From positions 333,183-397,182 of the forward strand of contig CAKOGP040000113.1 in NCBI GenBank assembly GCA_933822405.4: a DNA stretch of 64,000 bases, given 5' to 3'. How positions within the stretch are numbered: the first letter of the stretch is position 1; each line of letters starts with the position of its first letter. The notes below the pieces were generated by a model. That model was not told where the DNA came from, searched no databases, and was given only the letters and a program-made list of their open reading frames with translations. The translations under genes and the position numbers were made by a program. This DNA is from Cylindrotheca closterium (taxonomy: Eukaryota > Bacillariophyta > Bacillariophyceae > Bacillariales > Bacillariaceae). Shown here piece after piece: positions 32,107-41,449 of the stretch.

Positions 32107-33012
32107 ATGACAAGTATTGGGGTAGCAAACCAGGCAATCCACGCTTCCGTCGCGGATGAAAAGAAAGTAGATGATATTGCCGAGCTTGCAAAGGAGACAA
32201 GCAAGCTTTCGGTCTCACAGAGTCGAGACACAAAGACTGCGTTTGAATATTCGGATGAAGAAATGGAGGCCATCCAAGCGGTCTACGAGAAGTTGACAAA
32301 AGAAGAAAATATGGAAGGAAGCAAAATTGGACTTCGGGCACTCGCATTGACTACAATTGTTTCAAAATTGCGTGTCGATGAGGCTTCAGAAAAGTATTCA
32401 AAGTTCCTGAAGGCGTTGAAGACAGTCGACATTGATGGCATTGCATTCAGCGACACCGAGGTTGATACGTACATGGGAAATCCGCAGGTCGCAACGCAAC
32501 TGGCAGCTTACGCTGTTTGTGGCGAGGATAATGAAGGAAGATCGATTTTCTGGATCAAGGGTAAAGAAATCTTGCCTGGGGACGAGACTCAAGCATGCCA
32601 TGCGGGTGTGCTCTACTGGCTTGCAATTCATGCGGATGACAAATCGCTGCACGAGGGAATCACTTTTTGTATCGATACCTCAACTAAAACATCAATGTCG
32701 AAACATGGTAATGAGAGCAAGCTCCAGAAGATTAACCAATCTTACCCTTTACGACCACAGTCGATCAAGATCGCTGGGGCAAGCATGGTGATGAGAGTTG
32801 CCATCAATGGACTCTTAAAGGTAGCTTCTCTATTCACAAAGCAAAAAATCTTACAGAGAATTCAATTTGTGACGGTAAAGCAAGCTCTGGAGTCAATTCC
32901 AAAGGAATCTGCGCCGAAATACCTTGGAGGTGAAGGTGGAAACATCGAGAGTGAGGAGGCTTGGATTGCTCAACGCATCCATTCATTCCCCATTCCTGAG
33001 ATCAAAAGATGA
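32107..33012 (+). CDS. CRAL-TRIO (Sec14-like) lipid-transfer protein
   Basis: Single exon, 301 residues. Sec14-like proteins carry phosphoinositides or other hydrophobic ligands between membranes. A helical N-terminal region is followed by the lipid-binding lobe. RSIFWIKGKEI forms the core strand and YPLRPQSIKIAGAS the YPxRxxxIxIxxxP-like element. Then come the gating helix region LLKVASLFTKQKILQRIQFV and the closing SAPKYLGGEGG, which matches the LPxEYGG signature. The order and spacing are typical. No signal peptide, so probably cytosolic. Its stop is 71 bases from the real stop of the NUDIX gene on the other strand. Confidence 0.85.
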   Translation: MTSIGVANQAIHASVADEKKVDDIAELAKETSKLSVSQSRDTKTAFEYSDEEMEAIQAVYEKLTKEENMEGSKIGLRALALTTIVSKLRVDEASEKYSKFLKALKTVDIDGIAFSDTEVDTYMGNPQVATQLAAYAVCGEDNEGRSIFWIKGKEILPGDETQACHAGVLYWLAIHADDKSLHEGITFCIDTSTKTSMSKHGNESKLQKINQSYPLRPQSIKIAGASMVMRVAINGLLKVASLFTKQKILQRIQFVTVKQALESIPKESAPKYLGGEGGNIESEEAWIAQRIHSFPIPEIKR

Positions 33013-33083
33013 ATTTGGACGGAGGATTTTAGGCTCAACTAAATGTAAAATGGCCAATTTTGAAACTTTGTTGTCTATAGTCT

Positions 33084-34281
33084 TCAGTTGGCAGGAGTCT
33101 GTCGGGAACTTTCCTGGTCTCTCAAGAAAACTTCCTTGCAAGTTACACCGATTTCACTACCTTCTGGCCAAAATGTTCTCTTCAGTACCATTTGTCCATC
33201 TTTCAGATATCGTGTAGATTCTTCAACCCCTCTTCCTTCAATATCTGTTATCGTGGTTAATGCAGCAAGCGAATCTGCTTCGGGTTCTGCAATGAGACTT
33301 GTTGTTCGACTGAGACCATCTTTTACATCGCCAAATATTACAGCTGTCTTCTTCTCTCCATGATTTGCCTACTTGGTAGTCCACATCACGACGCAAGTTG
33401 TTGTCTGCACCATATGTTTTAACATTCCAGACATCATCCTCTTTCCTTTCCCATTTTTGAACGTAAGGACGCTCTGCTTCTGAGGCAGCCTTATCGGCGG
33501 CAACACCTCGTTGAATCAACGCCTCTACGACCCCTTCGTTTTTCGACGCATCACGAGACCATGTACCATCGAAGTCGATCGCCATATTGCATTGTTCATC
33601 CCATTCCTTCACGGCATCATTCAACGATCCCTGAAGAGCCTCATACGCGCCTCTTTTTGCTGGCCATATGTTCTCCACAACCCAGTCGATTGGCTTCCAT
33701 TGAACCTTTAAAAATTCTTGTGCTTCACCATTCTGGCCTTCCAAGCGGCACATAAATTCCGGGTCGGAATCTCCTCTAGCATTTGTGCATCGAAAGATGA
33801 CCCAGTGCAGTTCTTGTCCACTGAATCCATTTTTGGTGAGCCAGTTGTCGTTTCCTTTTGCCTCGTAACGAATGGGTTCGACAGATAGAGTGCTCGTGTT
33901 TTCAGAAATAACTGTAACGTCTTTGCCAGTACGTAGTCCCATTTCTTCGAAGAGTTCCCGTGATGCAGCTTCCGCAACAGTTTCAGCTTGGTTATTGTTT
34001 CCCTCCCAAGCATCATCGACTCCGCCTTGAGGGGCTTGCCAAGCGTTAGGGATGTTTATACGCTCGCCGATCAGCAGTTCATTCTTGGAATTCAAGACGG
34101 CACAAGCCACAGCAATTCTCCACTTTTTTTGTTCGTCATCAATCAGAAATTTGGATGGAGCATACTTCTTCATCATTACAGAAGCTTGATGGAAATTTCG
34201 AGAACAAGGTTTTGGTGTGAATGCGGTACTGGTGGACAATAAGAGCGTTCGGAGTCCAAGGTTGATGGTGAGTGGTGGCAT
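33084..34281 (-). CDS. NUDIX hydrolase with an apparent frame shift near the C-terminus
   Basis: The first frame (34281 down to about 33361) encodes a NUDIX hydrolase: WQAPQGGVDD leads into AASRELFEEMGL, the REUXEEXGU helix, with an insert between the Gly and Arg parts. Flanks (ELLIGERIN, LHWVIFRC, WKPIDWVVENIWPAKR) resemble dinucleoside polyphosphate/RNA pyrophosphohydrolases. The N-terminus has an AFTP motif (TSTAFTPKP), so it is perhaps plastid-targeted. That frame then runs into a Cys/Trp/Arg-rich nonsense tail and stops at 33238. One base over, a natural-looking frame (KTAVIFGDVKDGLSRTTSLI ... DQESSRQTPAN) continues to a TGA at 33086-33084. A one-base shift at about 33361-33375 joins them. 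No intron with proper sites fits. The break may be an assembly error, a pseudogenising change or frameshifting. Confidence 0.75.
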
Positions 34282-34398
34282 CTTGCGCGAAATATGAGTG
34301 ATGTGTTGGATGGCGATTTTGCACTTTCTGACTCAGCTGACTAACTCGCGTTCGTTTGTTAGCGGTGTTATTATTATGTCTGACTATTTCTCATCAAC

Positions 34399-35169
34399 AT
34401 GAATAGACTTTTGCTACTTGCCAGTCTATTGCTAGCACCATCGTCGGCTTTCCAAACCGCCAACCATTCACCCAAGCAAGAGCAATCGTCATTGCTCGAA
34501 AGCACCAGGAGGCAATTTCTTGGAACTGCTGCCTCAATCGTTGCCACTGGCGTCCTCCTGCCCTCGCCTTCAAGTGCTAATGACAAATCCTTTGCTCCAG
34601 GTGGTACTCTTGTAGACTATGAAGTTGGCGTCAACGTCGGAAATTCAGAGGCAAGCGTATCCCGAAAGCCAGATAATTCGAACGTAATTTTTGGGCAGGA
34701 CTATTACTACAAATTCGGTACTGCTCCGACTTGGATCGAGGATGGCAACACTGATTTCCCCAAGACCATGCCTTTCACCCCATCCCAACAGCGTTACGAT
34801 ACTTTGAAAAAGTACGGAGAGCGTGTCCGCAGGGGAGTTGTGGAAATATCATCTATTGGAAAGAAGATTGAAAGCAATGAATTCAACAGTATTCTTGATG
34901 GGTCAGCCCCAGAATACTTCATTCGCCCAATGGGGCTAATGGCGAACGGATTCCTCGCATCAGAAAACACAGGTACCACGAATGAGCTACTTCTTGGTCG
35001 ATGGTACATCAATGAAATCGCCCTGGATATTGATGATATCAAGAATGCAAAGTCAAAGCAAGAAGCCCTGTCGGCATTTAGTGCGGCCAAGAAAGCTACA
35101 AACTCTTATTTGAGCCTTGTCAATCGCGTCATTATTCCAAAGGTTGGCGACAAGCTAGAACTAATCTAA
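34399..35169 (+). CDS. Thylakoid-lumen Tat-targeted helical protein, PsbQ/Psb31-like
   Basis: Single exon, 256 residues. The tripartite presequence is clear: a signal peptide ending SSAFQTAN, a plastid transit stretch, then a twin-arginine signal TRRQFLG (Arg 37-38) with a hydrophobic run to SPSSA (residue 60). Those features place the mature protein in the lumen. The mature part has a beta/loop start (GGTLVDYEVGVNVG, DYYYKFGTAPTWI) and then about four helices. This arrangement recalls PsbQ' or Psb31, the extrinsic subunits of photosystem II in diatoms. Sequence identity to those cannot be judged here, so the name is tentative. Confidence 0.75.
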   Translation: MNRLLLLASLLLAPSSAFQTANHSPKQEQSSLLESTRRQFLGTAASIVATGVLLPSPSSANDKSFAPGGTLVDYEVGVNVGNSEASVSRKPDNSNVIFGQDYYYKFGTAPTWIEDGNTDFPKTMPFTPSQQRYDTLKKYGERVRRGVVEISSIGKKIESNEFNSILDGSAPEYFIRPMGLMANGFLASENTGTTNELLLGRWYINEIALDIDDIKNAKSKQEALSAFSAAKKATNSYLSLVNRVIIPKVGDKLELI

Positions 35170-35206
35170 AATTTTACCGACGTGCGAAGATTCAACTCAT
35201 TCTAGG

Positions 35207-37896
35207 TTATCTGACACTGCGGCATCCCATTGTCCCACAACAGACCTCCTCATCACAACATGTGTCGCAGCATGAACAGGTGATACTTGATGATTCACTG
35301 ACAAGGCAGTCTGAAGTGAAAGAAACAAAACTTTGAGAACAGAAAGCAGCATCCAAGTTGCCTGTGAGTGCATTGCCCTGCAATCGTAGCACCTGCAGGG
35401 CTTCTAATCTGCCCATTGTCGAGGGGACGTTCCCTTTGAGTAGATTGAAAGCTTCGCGAACACAAATTTGCAAAGATTAGGGCGAGGAGGATATAGAATG
35501 TATCATCGAAGACGCGATAGCTTACAAAGATCAAACGTCTTGGATAATCCCAAGTACCCCAGCTCACTTGGAATTTGCCCCATAAGTGAGTTAGATCCTT
35601 TAGAAACGAAAAACAAATACTCGTGAGCAACGGACAGTAGCTAACTCGTTGATGAATACCCATGCTATACGCACCTAGACTTAGGAACTCGAGACGGGTT
35701 AATCTTCCAATTTCAGTGGGAATTGGACCACCAATTTTGTTAGATCCTGAGCAAGGAACGACGAATCATTAGCACCGACCTGTCTCCAGTATTTTTTTAC
35801 TGACTCGCCACGAGCATATGCAAACAATTACTCACCGAAGTTGAGATACCTGAGGTTCTCTGGCAATCCAATCTCGGTTGGCAGAGTGCCACTTATTTCA
35901 TTCGATTCTGTCGCGAAAGTTAGAAGGAGAATCGTCAACTGTCAATTCAATTCACACGATGAAATGCTCGAAACTTACTTAGATCAAAGTGTTGCAGATT
36001 TTGAAAATCAAGATGATTGGGAATAGTTGAAGTGATGTTGTTTCTTGCTGCGAATATAATGGAAGTGTTTGCATTAGCAGTGACAAAGCTTTGACAGCGT
36101 TTTCGCTTGGCAACTTACGCAAGTGCAAAAATTGGAGATATTCAAGACGGTCAAGTTCCCATGGCAAGCTTCCAACTAGATTATTCTCAGCTGCAGATAG
36201 CAACAAAAGTAAGAAGACGAGTCCCTCAATGAGTTCATCAAGGATTATTGGGACCAAAGGCATAATTTGGAGCCTGTATGATACGTACAAAGTTGAATTC
36301 GAAGTACATTTCCATTAGAATCACAAACGACACCATGGCGATAGATTTTCTCGGATCCACCATCATTCCATCGACAGACTGGTCCAGGAGAAAGGAAGCC
36401 ATACTGCTCGGTCCACGCCCCACCATTCATTGCAAAATATAGTAACGAGATGATGTATCGCTCAGCCGTTTTGGCAACTGCCAAGGGTGAAGAATCGAGC
36501 ACTGTAGGATCCATTGTTGACATCCATTCAAATGCTTTGTACTGTGGATTGGTTGAATTATTCAACGATTCAATACCAGAAATCAATTCCACCATTTTTC
36601 GCAGGACTTGACGCTTTGATTGAAACGGAGATGTGGGGCTAGTCTCCACATCTGATTTCGAGAGCACTACGACACAAGTGATGGCACCGACAAGCAGAAG
36701 AAACGTGGTGATACTGACAAGGAATTGGTAGCCACACTGGGAGCAATGTATGCTCGCTTTCTCGTAGTAGATACTGCATTTCTTCTCTGGAACGAAAAAT
36801 TCTGGCGGGTCCATTTTCGGCGACGGTATCTTCTCGTTTCTTTTCATCTTCTTGGTCGAAGGTTTCGTATCGTTTGAACATGGTTCCTGAGCCTCTGTAT
36901 AGCGATTCTGTTCCGTGTCCGGAGAGGCTCTCTCTGTACTGATACGCAGAGGAGTCATGTCTTGGTAATTCGATTTCATTTTTCGACGACGCCATCTTTT
37001 CACCTTTTCAAGTATTCGATAGAAATGGTTATTCTCATGGGACGCGTACTCAAAGGAAGATAGGGAATCTGTTATTGATCCACAGTTACTGTCGCGCTCG
37101 GATTGCTCTCCCAGAGATGGTCCAGCTAGCGATGCCATCATTTCTACATCCGGTGGATCAAGAGACTTCGTCGTCATTTCGTCGGAAGGTGCCTCCGAAT
37201 GGGGTGAATTACAGTTTCTGACACGGACAGATTTTGGCGAAGGTTCCTTTTGCATAGGAGCAATAACTAATAACTTTGCGCTCCGCTCACTCAAAGACCC
37301 CTGTGTGGGAGGACATTGCTCTCTAAACCCAGATTCTTCTTCTACGTCCGATGCTCCAATTGAACCAAACATGACATCACGAAACTGTTGTTGGAATACT
37401 TTCATCTCCTTATTCTGAACATGTACTTCATGCCATGCTATGGATGAGTCAGTTATTGACGAAGAAGCAGAAGTGATTGATCCTTTTTGGGCGATTTCAT
37501 TGGAAGGGAGTTCTGGGCCATCACTCCTCGACGCACTCGACAGTGAAAGCAGGAATCCCAACCCTACACCATCATAATCATCATTTCTGCAACTTATCGA
37601 CTCTTTGAAATCATTGGTTCGATTTTGTTGTTTCGTTCGATTTTGTTGCTGTTGTGAGATGTTTTGAGAGAAGGATTCGTCCTGCTGCTCGGAAACTAGT
37701 GTCGATCGCTCACCATGACCTGATCCTGAAGATAGAAGCAAAATGGAAACATCAGAAAAGAGTGAGAAATTCATCTTTGGTCAATCGTTTGGTCCGATTC
37801 TCTTTCCATTTTCTTACCGTCAAAACATGACGATCTTTTTCTGGTTAATCCTTTTGCACGTAACTGTTGGAGCTCCTTTTCCCTCGGCGACTGCAT
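35207..37896 (-). CDS. Leucine-rich-repeat membrane protein
   Basis: Eight exons give 705 residues: 37896-37818, 37725-36289, 36190-36119, 36047-35979, 35907-35836, 35746-35675, 35597-35526, 35451-35207. Exon 2 encodes a long Ser/Glu/Lys-rich N-terminal region, one membrane helix (VSITTFLLLVGAITCVVVLS), and a cap domain with NGGAWT, CRWNDGG and HGVVCDSNGNVLRIQL, as in plant LRR N-caps. Each following exon is 69-72 bases and encodes one LRR (for example NLVGSLPWELDRLEYLQFLHL, EISGTLPTEIG, SLMGQIPSELG), all with phase-1 introns. The last exon ends in a Cys-rich tail (CSCCDTCCDEEVCC). With the helix before the LRRs and no signal peptide, the LRRs should face outside and the N-terminus the cytosol. 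No kinase domain is present. Ligand unknown. Confidence 0.88.
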
Positions 37897-38101
37897 GATC
37901 CAATAAGGAGTACAGTAGTTGACGATAACTAGTTGCCCAAGTCAGAAGATACTCAGTTTGTTGGCGTTTGGCGAATAGTCAACGGAAAACAGTCCGGCAC
38001 GCTTGAATTCCGAAATGTCAAAACTCAAAAATTCTAATCAAAATATAAAGGAAAAGGTCAATATAAAAGTTCAAAATATATAAAAATAACAATTTTCTAA
38101 A

Positions 38102-39809
38102 TTACGCTGTTCGAGACTTGAGTCGGTCTCTCAAGGCGTCAGAGGATGGTGGTCCATCCTTTGGTTTGCACCATAAATATATCATACACAAAAGGCTCCA
38201 TACCAAGAAGATGTATGTGAAGATATTGTTCTTCCAGAAGACGCCAAAGAACCCCAAGTTTTCAATTTGTACCCCAAAGATTCTAAAGATTGTTGAGTTC
38301 CTTGCATACGAGGAGAAAGAGGTGGCACAGAATTGAACCACAGGCAGAGAACATAGCAACACCAACCCAACGTTGAATAGGAATGCAGACATGTATGTCT
38401 TTCCAACGATCATAGGGTAAAGTTGGATGCAAGCACATCTCATTCCAAACTTGAAACACCCTTTAATGGCCGCAAAAAGCATGTATAGAGTGAAAATGGC
38501 AACACTCAACACGCCAAAGAGAGGGAACCATCCATCAAACCAGGCGAAGTAGGTGTTCAGGAACAATGCGATCGGTTTTGCGGGTAGAACGTAAACACAA
38601 ATGTGGATAAGCCAAAACAGCGAGATGATGCATGAAAAGAAGCCAAAAATCAGGGAGATCCATGGGACAAGAGGATTGGTTTTTTCATACTCCGAAGTAC
38701 AGGCTTGAAAGTCTTGGACATCTTGTTCCAGGAGGAAGACTGCCGATTTGAACTCGTTAAGTGCCTGTCTTTCCTTTCTCTTTTCTTTGTTGAATGGATT
38801 TTTCGATGTATTGGTTGGAGCCTGTCCATCACGTTCGACCTTGATCATTTCTCCAATACCAACAAGTTCATTAACTCTTGTTCTCAGCGATGTCTGCGCT
38901 TCCGCATATTCAGCAGCATCCATTTTTCTAGGTCTATTTCTGAAGCTTAGGAGCAAATCCATTGGTAGTGCAGACATTCCGATACCTCCAAAGATAGCAA
39001 ACAAGAACCAACCCAACCAGGCCATGAGGCCGGCAAAGAATGTGGTTGCACTGACTTTCAAAGGAATCGTTTGCTCGCCAAGATCGACTTGCCCTGAAGC
39101 ATATAGGCGGTCTCCTTCATCAAAATCCGCAAGGAATGAAGTAGTAAAGTTCACACCAGCTGGTACCGTGGATTGGAAGTCAATCCTTCCTCGTTCTTGT
39201 TCCGTCAAACCCTGAGCAACGGTCTTTGCAGTATATGCCTTAATAGGAATTTGAGCCTCACTGAACAAGAAATATGTGGTCACAAAAATAATGCCAACAA
39301 TAATGATAGTTCCAAGGGTCCATACAACAGCTGACTTTACTCTAGATTGCTTTTCGCCTCCTGGATTCAAAAGCAAACCATCGTCGGCTTCGTAGAAAAA
39401 TGTGGCAAATGGAATGAGGACGAAACACCAAATTGGGATCAACCAGAAGAAAATACTCCACACCAGTTCCATATCGAGACCTCCGCACAAATCCGTGTCA
39501 TAACCAGTGCATCCTGAGTACCGCAAAAGAGTCCAATAGAGGTCAGGGAAAAAAAAATAGGAATTCAAATGCACGTAGAAATCAGTACTTTGGCTACGTA
39601 CCAGCATAGCCATCGTTATTTGCGACATCCATCGGAAGCAAAAAGGCAGTGAATCCTGCCAACATGATCCCCACTATTACTATAAACTTAGGAAAATAAG
39701 CTTCATTTTTGTCATCTGGGTGTTGGTAGTTGATCATGAGATAAATTGCCACCACCGCGAGGATGACAAAGGCAACAATGGCCACGATTATCATAAAGAT
39801 GTCGGCCAT
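38102..39809 (-). CDS. LMBR1-like multi-pass membrane protein
   Basis: Exons 39809-39602 and 39513-38102 give 539 residues. At least eight hydrophobic helices are visible, in the LMBR1/LMBRD1 pattern. The first is MADIFMIIVAIVAFVILAVV, then PMDVANNDGYAG with CTGYDTDLCGG (a conserved Cys/Asp loop), LDMELVWSIFFWLIPIWCFVLIPFATFFYE, and a long helix pair flanking a cytosolic coiled loop. LMBRD1 works in lysosomal cobalamin export and related proteins are lipocalin receptors; the role in diatoms is unknown. The junction restores YAG-CTGYD exactly. Divergent from the secreted Cys-rich gene. Confidence 0.88.
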
Positions 39810-40477
39810 GGTTGCTGTTGTGACTGCTGAGATTGGGGGATTCCGAGTTTTTGATCTACATTGAGACTCTGATAGTCTTTTGCGCCGGCTCGAGCGAAAA
39901 ACAAAAAGACTGCATCGATTCGTCCGAGTAAACAAATCCCAGTCGTAATGGGAACCCCGAAGAATGTATTGCACTTTTAGACGACGCATCAAACAATAGA
40001 TTGAAAAAAGGGCAGAGGATGTTATAGAAATTGGAGTGTTTGGCAATTAACTTGGCGATTCAGTTGCTGACTCTCATCCATGCTCAAAGCGTTCTCCAAC
40101 CAGGCAGGAGCATTCTTGGTCGTCCTCCTTCTGGCTCATGATCATGGTGGCTCAAAGAAGTTACCAAAGCAACACGATACCAGCACAAATGCGTCATTAC
40201 TGTCTACACTAGAAAAGTCTAGCTGTTTGTCAACTTAATCTCAGTCGCACAACAATGTACAGTATGCTGAACCATAGGAAAGTGACAATTACAGTACTGT
40301 CGCATTTTTCTGGCTGTCGGCACGAGAAAAAGCTGTGACATGACACATGACGGACGGTGGTCCGACAAGGAGGTGCTCTCACAAACTCAACGGATGGACA
40401 AAAAATTTGAGTGCGATACTTGTTTGAGAGCCAAACGTAGCCAAAACTACATCAACGACCACCCAAAGCAAGCGACA
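39810..40477. other. Divergent promoter, LMBR1-like and Cys-rich gene
   Basis: 668 bases with no convincing gene. An in-frame extension of the Cys-rich protein back to 40340 is open but places polar residues before the signal peptide, so it is treated as leader. Confidence 0.45.
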
Positions 40478-41317
40478 ATGAAGGCCCAACACCTATTACT
40501 ATGCTTAGTAGCGGCACCCATCTTCAGTGTTTGCGCATCACCTATGGAAGTCATAGAATTGGAACACCATCACCAAAGTGAAATGATGAGTAGTGTCAAA
40601 AAATCAAATATTCGAAAACTGCAGGCTGCAGCAGCAAGGCAGGCCTGTGAAGAAGACAAGTTGATAAACGAAGAGAATTTAAATGCCACCGGTTTGCAGT
40701 GTAGATGCGAAGCAGTAGATGGAGGTATTACGTTGATTTGCGTTGATGCGTGTGCGTATTGCAATCCGACGGAGACTGTATGTGGAATCAACTCGGCACA
40801 AGCATTCTACGATAACGAAATGGGGACGCGGACCGCCATTGGTGGTGTTTTCAAGTATGAAAAGGGACTGAATGACATGGTTGCCGTGGAGAACGTTGGG
40901 TGTATGGAAGACGACAATGGAAGAATAGTATCATGTGAAACATGTAATGTGTACGCCAACAACCACAAGTGCAACTCTTGCGAGTTTCAGAGTTGTTCAG
41001 ATGGTCGAATAGAAGAAATGATTGATTGTTCCAACATCGAAGCAGGAGCTGTCTTTGATTTCTGTGGTAATGTGACTGTCACTTCAGGTATCTTTCAGAC
41101 CTTTTCGGACAACCAATTCGATGAGTGCCTTCCGCTCTCAATATTGATCAATACCGAGCCCACGCCACATCCTACACCAGCTCCCCAACATCTACCGCCA
41201 CCGCCTTATTACTACGCATATCCATACCCAAGCAGCTCAAAAAGCAGCAAGAAAGGAAAGGGTGGCGTCTATTCCAAATCAGCCAAGAAAACGAAATCGA
41301 GACGGTTGGACGGCTGA
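40478..41317 (+). CDS. Secreted Cys-rich protein with Lys-rich tail
   Basis: Single exon, 279 residues. The start at 40478 gives a signal peptide (LLLCLVAAPIFSVCASP). Downstream, NIRKLQAA contains an RXL site, the proteolysis motif seen near the pro-peptide of silaffins and related diatom proteins. A central domain has many Cys pairs (CRCEAVDGG, CVDACAYC, CETCNVYA, CNSCEFQSC) and probably many disulphides. A Pro/Tyr stretch (HLPPPPYYYAYPYP) precedes the basic tail SSSKSSKKGKGG, which continues with KSAKKTKSRRLDG. Lys spaced as KxxK and a final RRL fit a silica- or wall-associated protein. That role is inference from composition only. Confidence 0.75.
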   Translation: MKAQHLLLCLVAAPIFSVCASPMEVIELEHHHQSEMMSSVKKSNIRKLQAAAARQACEEDKLINEENLNATGLQCRCEAVDGGITLICVDACAYCNPTETVCGINSAQAFYDNEMGTRTAIGGVFKYEKGLNDMVAVENVGCMEDDNGRIVSCETCNVYANNHKCNSCEFQSCSDGRIEEMIDCSNIEAGAVFDFCGNVTVTSGIFQTFSDNQFDECLPLSILINTEPTPHPTPAPQHLPPPPYYYAYPYPSSSKSSKKGKGGVYSKSAKKTKSRRLDG

Positions 41318-41449
41318 AGTGCTACAAGCATCATGGTGATTCTACTGCCATCTGTTGGTAGCTATTAACTGGGGTTAAGTTTTTAAAAAGTGTGGGATGA
41401 CCTTTAAATTTACATTTACAGCTATTGGTTCTATTTACTGCACGTTTTG

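Noticed and set aside
33238..33363. C-terminal Cys/Trp/Arg-rich tail of the NUDIX protein
   Set aside because: Composition is typical of out-of-frame translation. The neighbouring frame is the natural continuation.
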